Shown here: positions 22,784 to 34,737 of the stretch, one piece after another
Layout of the letters: every line of letters begins with the position of its first letter
Position numbering within the stretch: position 1 is the first letter of the stretch
Assembly: GCF_004664715.2 (NCBI RefSeq)
Contig: NC_051063.1
Location: forward strand, 143,619,319 to 143,683,318
Direction of reading: 5' to 3'
DNA length: 64,000 nt
Source of the DNA: Peromyscus leucopus
Taxonomy: Eukaryota; Chordata; Mammalia; Rodentia; Cricetidae
The notes under the pieces: model-generated
Database searches by the model: none
The model's input: the letters and a program-made list of their open reading frames with translations, nothing else
Told to the model about the DNA's origin: nothing
Program-made: the position numbers and the translations under genes

Positions 22784-24803
22784 ACACTAAATCTAAATGA
22801 ACCTGAGATTAAACTTCCCTCTAACAGGTCCCACATGCCTGAAGTGACTCTGGTGATTCAGCAGGTAGTTGAAATGTATCTGAGGGGCCAATGTATGTGC
22901 TGGAGATATATTAAAAACATTCAGTTGAAATATATTTCCTATGTTTGGTAAGAAATGGCTATACAAAAAATACCAAGGCCTATCCTAAGGCTTAGGCACA
23001 GAATACATAATAGTAAAAACCACAAAAATGGTAACCCTGACACTTAAAATTCTTCAGGACTTTGCTAAGTCTAGCTCTGTTCTGTGTTGTTTTGTGAATG
23101 AGACTTCAGTCTCATTAGAAAAACTGAAATTTGTCTCATAAAAATTAATTAGTGAATCTAATATTTAAGAAAAAGAATACCATTTGGAAAATGTGTTCAG
23201 TAAAGTTTATATATTTCTTCAACATGTGTTTCAAGACAGGTGAAGAAAAATGTTTTTCCCATTTCCTCTCCAAAGCAATATATTTTTTAAAAGTTGTTAT
23301 AATCACAGAACAAAACTGCGGACGTCCCAGGGTGACTCGCCGGGCGCCCAGGCGCTTCTGCTTTTTGACTAAGAACAATGAGAAAAGACATGAAAGAGGG
23401 CTTAGCTTCATTTTCTCCGTCTTTGTTTATCACTTGTCTCACTCATCATTCTGAACTCATGTCTGGTGATAAGCTCTCCCCAAATAGAAAAGCCACGACA
23501 AGCAAGAATGCTGATGGCGGCAGCGGGTGTGATTTAATCTGAGCCCTCCCTACGGTGCAGCATTTCTGTGTGCCCACCGCACATCTTGTGTGGAGTGTGC
23601 CTGTCAGGATAGAATCAGCTCTGTGTGTTTTACCCATTTCTTCAACTTAACTCCATGTTGAGCTCGCAAGCCTCCCTCCTTGGATCCTTGATCAAAGCTC
23701 TTACTATCGGAGAAGTAGAATGGCTCCCACTGGGGTAGAGTAGCCACAAAAATTGCTGCTAAATTACCACCATTTTCACCAAATCACCTTCCAGATACCA
23801 CCGCACCAGTCCACCACCTACAGGAGACACTAAGCGAAGAAGCAAAATGAGGCAATGTATCTCATTGGGGCCAGGTCTCCAGGCCCGAGGGGTGAAATGA
23901 ATTCTTCTGTCCAGTCTAGAGCTGGCTGGAAGGCATTGCTTTGAAGCAAGCTGGAATAAATCCAAGCTTGTCGGTTATGAAAAAACAAAACAAAACCAAA
24001 TTTAAAAAAAGAAAAAACAAAAAACGTTTGCCTGTAGTGAATGTGAATGATTCTCTTGTGTGAGCACCTCAAATAGTAATTATAGCCATATATTCCTCTT
24101 TTGAGAAGTGCAGTGAAAATTTTAAAAGTTAAAAAAATAATAAAATTTTATGATGATGCAATACTTCTTTTGACAGCTTAACAAAAATCAACCAATTTGA
24201 CTCTGGGGTCAACTCAATCTGTAAAAATTTATAAGAACTGTCAGTAACATTTAGATCCTATATTCTCATATTATAACACATGAGATGATATCTAAAAAAT
24301 AATTAGATGCCTTTGAAATGTTATTTTAAAAATCCACTAACTTTGAAGAACAGTTTTGTGGCTCATGAATCATTGATGTTCGCAGGCATTTATTGTTTTA
24401 TATTACAACTAAATGCATGAGTTCTCTACAAATGTCCACATACTTGCATACCCCATTCAGTATAAATATATACTATGCTTATGGTATGAAGGGCCCTCAA
24501 ACAGAAATGAAGCCCCTTATGTACACTTTTAGTCTGAAATATTTTTGAGCCTGTAAGATTATTAGATGAGGAAGTGGGAAAAACAGATAAGGGGGGATGC
24601 TGAGTAAATGATATCGGGTTCCAACAGGGCATGCCACTTTCTCATTAGTATATTTGAGCATGTGTGAGATCTTTTCACTTTAAAATGCTATGATATTTCT
24701 GTCACTGTATCATTGTGAATTTTAGACAACAGTATAAACATGATGCCATGCATAGGATTTGTTTGAGAATGCATTCATTTTGGCTTTCTTTTCTATAGCT
24801 TGC
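22781..24803. other. Intergenic, no repeat or gene recognised
   Basis: Mostly AT-rich and without a recognisable repeat. It contains a small local CpG cluster at 23318-23355 (six CpG in under 40 bp) and moderately GC-rich sequence at 23500-23600. Overlapping frames of 100 and 88 codons on opposite strands near 23.15-23.45 kb are not supported by any domain. Confidence 0.5.
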
Positions 24804-24817
24804 AAGATTTCTTTCTT

Positions 24818-24818
24818 C

Positions 24819-24849
<31 letters not shown>

Positions 24850-24991
24850 TTTTTTTTTTTTTTTTTTTCCGAGACAGGGTTTCTCTGTGTAGCTTTGCGT
24901 CTTTCCTGGGACTCACTTGGTAGCCCAGACTGGCCTCGAACTCACAGAGATCTGCCTGGCTCTGCCTCCCGAGTGCTGGGATTAAAGGCGT
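24818..24991 (-). mobile_element. B1 SINE, 5'-truncated, with (CTTT)n tail
   Basis: On the plus strand the tail (ctttctttc..., then a T run) is followed by gagacagggtttctctgtgt and the B1 body to ctgggattaaaggcg. The usual last ~20 bases (tgcgccaccacgcccggc) are missing, so the element is 5'-truncated. The tail has evolved into a CTTT array. Confidence 0.95.
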
Positions 24992-25005
24992 AAGATTTCT
25001 TTCTT

Positions 25006-25159
25006 TTTTTTTTTCTTTCTTTTTTTTTTTTTTTTTTTAAAGATTTATTTATTTATTATGACAGATGGTTGTAAGCCACCATGTGGGTGCTGGGAATTGA
25101 ACTTAGGACCTCTGGAAGAGCAGTCAGTGCTCTTAACCTCTAAGCCATCTCTCCAGCCC
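25006..25159 (-). mobile_element. B2 SINE
   Basis: An antisense B2 has a T-rich tail, aaagatttatttatttatta, ccaccatgtgggtgctggga, and the tRNA-derived end agagcagtcagtgctcttaa ... catctctccagccc. It is flanked by the shared 14-bp target repeats. Confidence 0.95.
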
Positions 25160-25173
25160 AAGATTTCTTTCTT

Positions 25174-27660
25174 AAGAAGGGATATTATGATTTTTTTTTT
25201 TACTCTATCACTATAGAACTATGTGTATAATTAACACTCTAAAAGTTTAGAGAGGCATTCCCTAGTTTTCTTCCTATGTGTAGCTGTGCACACATGTGCA
25301 CCTAGGTGTTTGGAATGCCTCTCTGTTTTTCCTGCTGCTGTTTTGTCTATATTTATTCTTACTAAAGACATCTGCTTCAATCATGTAAAATGAATTTTCT
25401 TTGATCTCCTAGTTTTATTTCAATGCAAATAAATAAACTCTGGTGAGTTTATAGTGGATCTCAAGTAGAACTCAAAAATCCTGTGTGGTTTAGTGAATGG
25501 AAAATCTTCCTCTCACCTGGATTAATTTATGGTGGTGATACACACCTTCGTATTCACATTTCCACCTCTTTTCCTTTACCTGTCAGTTAAAGTCAGTGCC
25601 AATGGATGAGTCTGGGAGCAAGAGAAACTAAGGATAAATTCTGGAGATGGGGACTGTGGTCTTCACTCAGTAACTACCTACAAATGTCCCTTAAAACTTC
25701 TTCCTCGTTTCAGTTTCCTGTCTCCCTCAGAATATTTCTAATAATCCAAATCTTCAGTATTGCTTGAAGATTAAGTCATATATGGTGCTAAAGAGTTTAG
25801 ATTACAACTTGAACAACTGAAAATTATCTATTTTTAAAATCATTGCTCTATCAGTTTATGTTTTTAAAAAAGTATTAACTCTATCTCTTAGATACTAGCA
25901 TTCAAACAAACAAAAGAAAAAAGGGAATAAAACAAATATGCTCAATCATTTGAGGTCTAAAATGCAATCTCCTTCACTTTGTTTTGTTAGCGCAAATAAA
26001 GTATGTCGATTTCTCCCCAAATTCAAGACAAGAAGGCAGAGAGTAGAACAAGAGATAATTTAAAATTTAGGTGGGGGAATGCATTCTAATTTACTGACAA
26101 AGATTAGAGGGCAATGCTAACTTAGATTATTAAATAAGCATTTAACTATGGTTTAGATTTAATAAAACAATTATGTGCATTAATGTGTAATTGATCATTA
26201 TTAAATGTGTAATTAGTGAGATCGAATAACCAAGGAAAAGATAAAAGTCTATCTTTTATCAATTGCTCATTCTCAATATATAAGATTCTAGTCATCATTT
26301 CCACTTAATATAATTATGAAGTCATAAATATAAATTAGATTACTTTGAATGATGGATTTAAAATACTTATGCATTTTATCTAATTATTATATATTTGATT
26401 ATAGATAAATAGCTAAACTATAATACAATGTTTTAGAATTAAGCTTTTCTGCCTAAAACTTGAATGCTAACCTCATGCTGTTCAGTTTAATAAGGCTTGA
26501 GCATCTGGTAATAAAAATTAGGGAATAATATGAAAATATAAATAATAGATTATAATTCAAATTTCTATTCACAAAGATGAACATTTGAGGAAATAGGATT
26601 TTCATAAGGTTAAAAACATCTTTTGTAGTCATACTTCTGGAGCTCCTGACAGAGCACCCTTCTTGACTGGAATACGATTCTCATTATAATTAAACTAGAG
26701 ATATTTCTGGTCCCAATCATGTCTCTAAGTCAGGGGACATGGTCCACGATGTAGTCCACACCATCATGAATGCAGAGACAACTTTCATGTCTCCTGAAAT
26801 AAATTTATTGTTTTAACTCTGAAACATTCATTTCTTAATGTTCAGAGAATTTTAAAATATACATCTAATGTACATTATAAAAAACCTTTATATTAATTTA
26901 TTCTTATTTGAAATATTTTTTCTACATAGAAAGTAACCCATGGTTTATTTTGGATCAGGAATTTAGCTCAGCCTGAAGTTAACAATCAGACTAAAAATGA
27001 TATAATGAGAAATCTCCATGTTCTGTTTAGGAAATGCATCAACTCCACAGAAGGAAGTGAGTTAAGTCCATTTCAATGTTCAAGGGGAACTCTCATTCAA
27101 GTCTACACACCAATCCAATGTATTTTGTTTCGGGGTGACTCTACAAAAGGAGAGAATCCATAAAATGCCACCTTTTCTTGCAACGGAATGGGCATGCAGT
27201 CCTTTGTTTTGTCCAGGGACATGAGGTGAGCTGTTAAGAGGCAGAAATCATCCTCATGTTTCAGGAAACCAGCATGGTTATTAGCATACACATTGTTCAT
27301 TTAAAAGTGATGATGATTATTACTGTGTTTACCTCTTCACACTGCCCTTTACATCTCTTACTCTTAAATAAAAATAATGAAGAAAAGAGACATTAGTCTT
27401 TGCTTCCCAGGGACCCAGGCTGGGAGTGTGGGGTGTACACACCATCTTTGTATCCACTATTGCACACCAGGTATAGAATTGAAACTGTTGCCTCTTTATT
27501 TAAGTAGAGAGGAAGATTTTTCTGACAATGCTATTAACAGTCAAGATTTAGAAAACATAAAGAGTTAAACATTGCCCTTTAACCCAAAAGTAAGAGAATT
27601 CACATAAAAGAGGTACCTGTTTTCTATATATATATATTTTTCTGAGTGGAAGCACACAGT

Positions 27661-27662
<2 letters not shown>
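25174..27662. other. AT-rich intergenic DNA, nothing recognised
   Basis: Very AT-rich, especially 26.0-26.95 kb, with almost no CpG. No repeat family recognised, and no frame with gene-like features. Confidence 0.5.

Positions 27663-27708
<46 letters not shown>
27663..27708. repeat. (GT)n microsatellite
   Basis: Twenty-three uninterrupted GT units, preceded by a short TA tract at about 27627-27637. Confidence 0.98.
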
Positions 27709-27709
<1 letters not shown>

Positions 27710-27794
27710 TTTTTGACCCACTAAACTGTATCATTATGTATTTCTAGTGTCATAGTATGCATTTCATAGAATCTTACTATTTGCTAGGATACCA

Positions 27795-28130
27795 TATATT
27801 GTGATTTGAGTATGGAGTTGCCTTCAGTGGGTCATGTGTTAGGCGATTGTTCACCTATTTGAAGGAAGTTAAATCTTTGGGACCTTGATCTTGAAGGGGT
27901 TATTGGCCCTTTCTGCTCTCTAATTTGGCCTCCTATGTTGCTGTAAAGTGAACTTTTCCTTTGCTACATGCTCTGACATGATATACTGGGCTGCCTTAGA
28001 ACCAAACAGAACAAGACCAAGAGAACATGGACTGAACCTTTGAAATCATGAACCCAAGTCAACCTTTATTTCTTCTAAATTACAGGTCAGTCACAGGTAT
28101 TTTGTCACAGTGACATAAGCCAACCAATGG
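27795..28130 (+). mobile_element. Old MaLR-type LTR
   Basis: The sequence follows the plan of MaLR LTRs: gatttgagtatggagttgcc near the start, tgctacatgctctgacatga in the middle, cctttgaaatcatgaaccca then aacctttatttcttctaaat, and ttttgtcacagtgacataag near the end. Subfamily and exact ends are unclear. Confidence 0.55.
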
Positions 28131-28349
28131 AATGTTTCCTATGAGCTATCATGTCTACTTTCTGCCATTTATATAATAGCTCAAATCTACAAATACTGTT
28201 TTTCAACCTTTACTACAAATTAACTTATCTCTGTGTAGGACCTCCAGTGTGATGTTTCATAAATGCAGTAAACACAGTCATCCTTTCACAGTCCCTCATC
28301 TATAACTCCAGTGGCAAGCTTTATCACAAAATAACTGTGTGTATTTATT

Positions 28350-28850
28350 TTAGGTTTCACAGATATCATTGATCAAGTTTAGAAAGTGTCTTTTCTAGCT
28401 TTCATATGGCTTTTGGGGGGGAGTGTTTGAGGCAGGGTTTCTTTCGGTAACCCTGGGTACCCTGGAATTCACTCTGTACACCAGGCTGGCCTCAAACTTG
28501 GAGATCTGCCAGCCTCTGCCTCCCAAGTGGTGGGATTAAAGGCATGTGCCACCACCATCCAGCCATTGCAAATGACTTTTATAAATTGGATTTTTAATAC
28601 TATCAAATCTTTTAATAGGGTCACTATATAATAAAATTTCTTTTATTTCTTGTTTAGATCAATTTTATTAGAAGTTTGCTAAACATTAAGCATATAGCAA
28701 ATGTTGCATCCCCAGAATAAACTTAGTTTTGTTTACTCTTTATTTGTACTGTTTAATTTACAAGTGTTTTACCTTGATTTTTTTTGATTCTAGTTTTATG
28801 ATGACTGGTTAAGAATGTGCAGTTTTTAAAATGTTCCTACCATACATTTA
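28350..28850 (-). mobile_element. Ancient L1 polymerase-region fragment, antisense
   Basis: Antisense old L1 ORF2: gatatcattgatcaagttta near 28360 and ttgcatccccagaataaact near 28703, the counterpart of the 'cccttgcatccctgggataaa' region of ORF2. No open frame. A B1 interrupts it at about 28410-28563. Confidence 0.55.
28410..28563 (-). mobile_element. B1 SINE, diverged
   Basis: An antisense B1 includes tgaggcagggtttctttcgg, caccaggctggcctcaaact and gggattaaaggcatgtgcca, ending at catccagcc. The usual T run is replaced by a G-rich stretch. No clear target repeat. Confidence 0.9.
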
Positions 28851-28861
28851 CTCAAAGATAC

Positions 28862-29202
28862 TGTCATGGTTAAACTTGATAGTATTTAGAATCATTATAG
28901 AAACAACCCTATGAGCATGTCTGTGAGGGGGTTTCTTTGTTACATTATTTGAGGTGGGAAGTTCCAACTTACATGTGGGTGGTATCATTCCATAGGAAGA
29001 GAGTCTACACTAAATAACTACATAAAATCAGGATGATTGTCACTTTTTGCTTCTTGACCATAGATGCAATAGGAATAGCTGTTTCGTGTTCCTACCACCG
29101 TGTTTTCCAAGTCATCAGGAGCTGTGTCCTCAAACTGTGAACCAAAATAAATCCCTCTTTTCTTGTTTCTTTTGTCAAAACAATGAAACTTCAACTAATA
29201 CA
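28862..29202 (+). mobile_element. Rodent MaLR-like LTR
   Basis: Opens TGTCATGGTTAAACTTGATA and ends ...CTAATACA. It contains gagcatgtctgtgagggggt, a gtgggtggtatcattccata segment and ctgtgaaccaaaataaatcc (polyadenylation context). A second, more diverged copy lies at 30840-31228 in the same orientation. Family name uncertain. Confidence 0.6.
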
Positions 29203-29676
29203 GAACATTGTTATCAATAATGAGGTTGTTATTGTGAAAAACCAAACTGTACAATTCCCAGGCCAAATAGTTTGTGGGAAAATATGGAAGAATTTAGAAT
29301 GATGAACTCAAAAATCCCTTGAATAATGTAAGCAGAGCTTAATGTACGTTCCTTGCAGGAATTTTGAATACAGAATGTCAAAAGTAGTGCTGACAGTGGA
29401 ACCCACCAGGTTCTAGAGAGCAAGGACTCTATCAGAAAGTTGGCTTGCATCCATTTGGGTTATGTTCAGGCAGAGAATCTGGATGCATTCTGCCTGTGTC
29501 CTGAGGACTTGAGTGAGGCTGGCTAAGGAGTAATGGGTGAATTGTTTAGAGAAGGAAATGTCAAGACAGGATAATATTCAGAGTGTTATGTGGCTGCTGT
29601 TTCATCTAGTTCTACAACAAGAAGAGAGCCAAAGGTGGAGCAGGAAGACTAAAAAATAATGTAAAGTTTTATAAAT
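29203..29676. other. Intergenic, nothing recognised
   Basis: Sequence between an old LTR and a young B1. A 73-codon minus frame at 29229-29450 has no recognisable features. Confidence 0.45.
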
Positions 29677-29867
29677 AAAAGAATGGAGTTAGCCGGGCGG
29701 TGGTGGCGCACGCCTTTAATCCCAGCACTCGGGAGGCAGAGCCAGGTGGATCTCTGTGAGTTCGAGGCCAGCCTGGACTACCAAGCGAGTTCCAGGAAAG
29801 GCGCAAAGCTACGCAGAGAAACCCTGTCTCGAAAAACCAAAAAAAAAAAAAAAAAAAGAATGGAGTT
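29677..29867 (+). mobile_element. Young B1 SINE with target duplication
   Basis: Body 29691-29857 runs from agccgggcggtggtggcgca through cgaggccagcctggactacc to a poly-A. The target repeat gaatggagtt lies at 29681-29690 and 29858-29867, extendable leftwards into A. CpG sites are well kept (gccgggcggtgg, gcgcacgcc, ctcggga, gttcgagg, gctacgcag), so this is among the youngest elements in the window. Confidence 0.96.
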
Positions 29868-30839
29868 TACTATCACAAGACAGTATCAGAAGCAGCTGTA
29901 ATTGCTAAAAAGATTGCTACCATTAAAGGCAAACCTGATATTCTGCACAAGGACTTACCCCTGAGTGTAAGAACCTTCCTATCAAAGACTTCTTCTTGTG
30001 AAATTGAAAATTAATATGAGGGAAAGAGTATAAATTGAGTTTATCTTTAAAGGTATTTCTTCCTCAAATAATCCACCCAGGGAAGTGTTTCTCCAGGTCA
30101 GCTCAAAAATGTCAATGCTATGATGGTACTATGGGACATGCTCCACCCCTCGTTGGCAACAGAACTTTGCAGTATTTTCCACACATCGCTGGCTTTTCAA
30201 GTATGAAATGTGTAAGATTAAAGATGTCATGAAGTCTTGTACCACAATTCAGAGGTCCACTGAGGCAAGACAGTGTTTGACAGAATCAGTCTTTCAGAGA
30301 GACCGTTGAATGTGCAAAGGTAAAATCTTAATTGCAAGGAATGCTAGAGATGTTGGAACTGTGAGGCATATGTTCAGAAAAGTGCATACAGGTAATGGTG
30401 CTGGCTCACAGAGGGTCTATGTGTATTGCAGACAACAAGCTAGAGAGACAGAGCTAACTAAGCACTTTGGAGATTCCACCAGGAGCTGCAGGAGCCATAG
30501 AGGAGGAACATGAAGCTGTAGGATTTTGTGTCTCAGTTTTCTTCAGTCAAATTCTACCTTGTTATATTCTGCTTCTCCCTCTTAGAATGAGAATGAACAT
30601 AGGATTTTAAAATTTTCTAAAATAGGAACTCATGCTTACGAGATTGTCTTGAGTTTCAGAAGACTCCTTGTACTTTGAACCTTTGAATAACTAGAAGGCT
30701 TTTAAAAATTATTGGGACTTTTAAAATTGGCCTAAATGTTTTTACAATATGAGGTGACCATAAGCCTATAAAAGAAATACAGAGAAAATTATGTTTAAAA
30801 TGATACATTTGTGTGTCAAGTGGACAGCAACGGTAGACT
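29868..30839. other. Intergenic, nothing recognised
   Basis: No repeat recognised. Frames at 30035-30232 and 30310-30513 (+) lack domains and splice context. Confidence 0.45.
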
Positions 30840-31228
30840 TGTGATGGTTAGCTTTGATTAGTAAATTTATGGGATTTGTGATGGTCCTAAGATCCATAAG
30901 ATAGAGAGGAAACCTCTGAGCATATCTGTGAAGGAGTTTCGAGAACTGGTATACTAAAGTAGGAAGGAAGATCAGCTCTAAATGTGGGCAGTACCATTCC
31001 ATGGGCTGGACTTATGACTGAATAAACGGGAGGGAGTGTGGATCAGCACTCATAGTTCCATGCTTCCTGACTTCAGGTGCAGTGTGGCTGGTTTCCTCAT
31101 CCTCCTTCTACTGCGACTTCTCCACTAGGGGCGCTAGACCTTCAAACTGTGAACCAAAACAAACCCTTCCTTCCTTAATTGTCTCCCTCAGTTATTCTGC
31201 CATTGTAATGACAAAAGAGACTAATAGA
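30840..31228 (+). mobile_element. Rodent MaLR-like LTR, second copy
   Basis: Begins near TGTGATGGTTAGCTTTGATT. It has gagcatatctgtgaaggagt, atgtgggcagtaccattcca and aactgtgaaccaaaacaaac in the same order as 28862-29202. Ends near gactaatag. It contains ccactaggggcgctag at 31122-31137, close to but one G short of a CTCF core. Confidence 0.6.
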
Positions 31229-31780
31229 GTTCCGATGGTCTGGTTAAACAGGTTAGGGAGGAGTGTTTCCTTGCTTCCCCTTTCTGGAAGAATGTGTGAA
31301 GACTGACAGTGATGATGTCCTACAAGTGGGATTGCTGCACAAAAGAGTACATGCTTTAAATTGTGATCAACAAAATTAACTAGGTTGCCATCTCCATGGC
31401 AGAATTTTACTCACTTAAAGCTGTTATTAGAACACACATTTCTCAATGGTGATACCTAATGTGTGAGTATTTAATGTGTGACTAAACATAAAAACAATCA
31501 AATATGAAATATTTCATATGCCTTTCTATATTTCCCATGGTAACTTATTCATTGATGGATTAGTACAAAATATTTACAAATTAGGATAAATAGTTCTAAT
31601 ATTCCATGTGGTACATGGAATTATTTCTCAATTTTGGTTTTCTTAAGTTGTGATAACTATTACTTGCAAACAAAAAGTATGTTAAAATACATCAAAGGAA
31701 AAATTTTCCAGTCATTGACTGTATCTTCTTCAGATATTTTGTATAACATTTTAATAGACTTATTTTTAAAGTATGTACCT
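31229..31780. other. Intergenic, nothing recognised
   Basis: AT-rich; no repeat family or gene signal seen. Confidence 0.45.
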
Positions 31781-31899
31781 GTGTGTTTCTATGCAGAGGC
31801 CAGAAGTGGGTGTCAGATCTCTTGGAGGTGGTGGTATAGGCAGTTGTGGCGTACTGGACATGAGTGGTCTTCATGGCTGAGCTATCGCCTCAGCCTCTA
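31781..31899 (-). mobile_element. B3 SINE fragment
   Basis: An antisense B3 has tatgcagaggccagaagtgg, gatctcttggaggtggtggt, and the tRNA-derived end ggctgagctatcgcctcagc. It lacks the A-rich tail. Confidence 0.7.
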
Positions 31900-31964
31900 C
31901 CTTTTTATTTTATTATGCATTAGATTTACATAATGATTGTTTTATTTTGGAGACATTTTTAAAC

Positions 31965-32268
31965 ATCTCCTTCTGTGACTGAGAAGACTGTTCCATCAGT
32001 AAAAGGCTTGGTGTGCAAGCATGAGGACCTGAGTTTGCTTCTCAGAACATGCAGAAAGTGTAGGGTGCAGTGGCACAAATTTGTATGCCTGGTGATGGGG
32101 AAGCCGAGGCACGGGGATCTCTGGAGCTTGATGGATAGCCTCTCTGGGTTAATGGTAAGCCCCAATTTATAATGAGAAAACTTATCTCACAAAGTAAGGT
32201 AGATAACTTCTGAAGAATGATATCTGGGTTCGCTTCTGACCACCATATACCCGAACACACACACACTT
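31965..32268 (+). mobile_element. B4 SINE
   Basis: An ID-like left part (gtaaaaggcttggtgtgcaa, catgaggacctgagtttgct) is fused to a B1-like right part (agggtgcagtggcacaaatt, ctctggagcttgatggatag), followed by a CA-rich end. This is the composite structure of B4 elements. Moderately diverged. Confidence 0.7.
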
Positions 32269-32271
32269 ACA

Positions 32272-32272
<1 letters not shown>

Positions 32273-32313
<41 letters not shown>

Positions 32314-32345
32314 CTTCCTGTTCTAGACACATATACTATACACAT

Positions 32346-32397
<52 letters not shown>
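32273..32397. repeat. Two (CA)n microsatellites
   Basis: CA arrays lie at 32273-32311 and 32347-32397, separated by 35 bp. They follow the CA-rich tail of the B4 element, a usual origin for such arrays. Confidence 0.97.
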
Positions 32398-32399
<2 letters not shown>

Positions 32400-32829
32400 C
32401 TATTAAACACACCTCTACAATATTACCACGATTTGGAAATGATTTCATGACACAATATGCTTTGAAATCAGTTACTGCCAGTATCCCTTCATTCCTCTTC
32501 TCTGACATAGTGGTGTGTATCTTCATTATTTGTTCACTTGAAAAATTTAGAGTTTTGCCATTATAATGATAGTTTTATATTAGATTCTAATGGTAATTAT
32601 ATTGAAATGATAAGGCTTGTAGGGCATTGCTTTTGTATGAACTCACTTTTGAATTAAGTATTCAATATTATTGAGTTACATTATCTTTTCTTTATTTCCT
32701 TAATTAAAATTTTCCTTTTCATTTTATGTGCCTCTTCAAGGTATTTCCCGAGTTCTTTAGTTACACAATTAACCAATTCATATATAGAGAATGGATTAAT
32801 ATGTGCATGTGTGTGTGTGGGGGGGTGGT

Positions 32830-32830
<1 letters not shown>

Positions 32831-32876
<46 letters not shown>
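32831..32876. repeat. (GT)n microsatellite
   Basis: GT array preceded by an imperfect part with a G run (32803-32830). It directly abuts a B1 on its right. Confidence 0.97.
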
Positions 32877-32877
<1 letters not shown>

Positions 32878-33015
32878 GAGACAGGGTTTCCCTATGTGGC
32901 TCTGGCTGTACTGGATCTCACTCTGTAGACCATACTTGTCTCAAACTCACAGAGATATGCCTGCCTCTGCCTCCCAAGTGCTGGGATTAAAGGCATGTGC
33001 CACCACCACCTAGCT
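32877..33015 (-). mobile_element. B1 SINE
   Basis: An antisense B1 runs from tgagacagggtttccctatg through ctctgcctcccaagtgctgg to ccaccaccacctagct. The GT array occupies the place of its A tail. Confidence 0.93.
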
Positions 33016-34645
33016 CCACATAAAATATTTTGTAACTAATACAATCAATGTTCTAAATATAGAGTCAGTATGTAGTTTGGTTCTAATGTATCTTTTGATA
33101 TTCTAGCCCTGATTTTTTATATTGAGTTTGTATGTGTAGGCTTAATGTCCACTACATTTCTACACAGAAACTTTTAAATTGTTTAAACATTTATAAAGTT
33201 ATAGCTTTTTTTTTTTTACCATAAAAGCTGTTTATTTTAACTCATTCGATATTATTTTATATTCTCTAACTGTGAGGTTTGTACTCTGGTTGGTTTGGAC
33301 AATTTTATTTAACTCTTGGATTTTTATCTTCTCTCTTTTACCCCAATATTTTCAACAAATCATATTATTTTTAATTTATCTCACTACTTTTCAGTTTTGC
33401 AAAGATGTTTAGAATTTGCTTAATTTAAGACATATTCCCTTAATTTCTTTGCCAAATACCCTAATTCTTTCATTCTTAAAATGCACTGATATTTCATATT
33501 TTAAATTCATAACATGTATCTGCTAATTAGACTTCTTACTACAGACAAGTGGGAAGTCATCCACTCTTCTATTCCAAAATAAATACAATGGCGAATAAAT
33601 GTGCACAACAACAACAAAAAAAAATAAATGAAACAATTAGCATACAGAAATCACCAGTATCACACAGTAACACATAAAGCATGTATGCTTTATAAATTTT
33701 TAGATAAAGACAGTTTGAATCCTAGGTCCTTACCTAGAGCTGTGTGTATCCCAATTCCTTGGGTCCAGATATTTTGAAAGAGTGGGACAGACCTGAAGGA
33801 TATGCAAGTCTCTGCCATAGTGAAAACAGGCTCATGCCACCTGGAATGGTTGTTAAACCACAGACTCAGCACCATTCTCATTGAAGAAGCAATCGGCATG
33901 GTACTTGAGCAAGAGGGATCAGTGGTTCTGTTAGTTTGGGACTTAGGTTAGTTGATTCATCAAACACAGTTCTGGCTGTCTTTACTGCTATATAGCATGA
34001 AGATAAGGGAAAATCCAAATGTTCATAATCTTACTCAACTAAAGTTGTGCACATGTATAAAGAAGATGTGCTAAGAATGCAAATCCTTGCTGTGCCTCTA
34101 CATTTTGTGGGGAATAGATTCAGTATTAAACCATTAAGCTTGAGAGATTTTATAGATGCTTTTATGGTATTAGGAAGTCCCATTCTGCTTTCAATTTTTG
34201 ACTGACATCAGCGCAAATGTGGACTCAATGCACTGATATTTTATTACAGACACCTATGTTCTGAGAATTATCTATAATAAAGCATTTCTGAAATGAATCC
34301 AGAAGGATATAAAAGGCATCGTATATCATAACAGCTGGTGTTTATTCTAGGAAGACAGTAAGAGTTCAAACAGGCTCAGAGTAGTAGGCTAGTGGTCAAG
34401 TGTTGGGCTTCATTAATGAGGCTCTCTTTCCATCCCAGGACACAGGAAGAAGGACTATCATCATGGAATGAAGAAGCTCAACATCACTAACACCAATATA
34501 CACATAAAAAGCATCTTGCAGAAATTAATACACAACAGAATTAAATATGACCAAATTGAGAAAATAATTGTATTTCTAAGTTTCATAAAGACATTAAAAA
34601 AATGAAGTGGAAGAAAGTCAAAGGGTAACTTACAGGAGTTAGTTT
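33016..34645. other. AT-rich intergenic DNA, nothing recognised
   Basis: No repeat family assigned with confidence. Parts may be very old L1. The 69-codon minus frame at 33690-33899 is unsupported. Confidence 0.45.
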
Positions 34646-34737
34646 TCTCTTTCTTTCACATGGGATACAAGGGATCAAATTCTGCTCCCCAGCCTTCATG
34701 GCAAAGACACTTATCTACTGTGCCATTTTGTGGACAC
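34646..34737 (-). mobile_element. B4/ID-like SINE fragment
   Basis: The minus strand reads atggcacagtagataagtgt ... ttgccatgaaggctggggag ... gaatttgatcccttgtatcc. This is the tRNA-derived left part of a B4/RSINE-type element in diverged form. Confidence 0.55.

Larger units (their letters stand above)
24804..25173. repeat. Three copies of one 14-bp SINE target site
   Basis: aagatttctttctt occurs at 24804-24817, 24992-25005 and 25160-25173. A B1 lies between the first two and a B2 between the last two. Each SINE has therefore duplicated the same target, the second having landed in one copy of the first duplication. Confidence 0.95.

Noticed and set aside
24818..25172. CRISPR-like regular repeats
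   Set aside because: The repeated 14-mer is a SINE target duplication in a mammalian context, not a CRISPR array. Other tandem repeats in the window are microsatellites.
31122..31137. CTCF-like ccactaggggcgctag
   Set aside because: One G short of the core motif and lying in an old LTR, so weaker than the 42.24-kb site.
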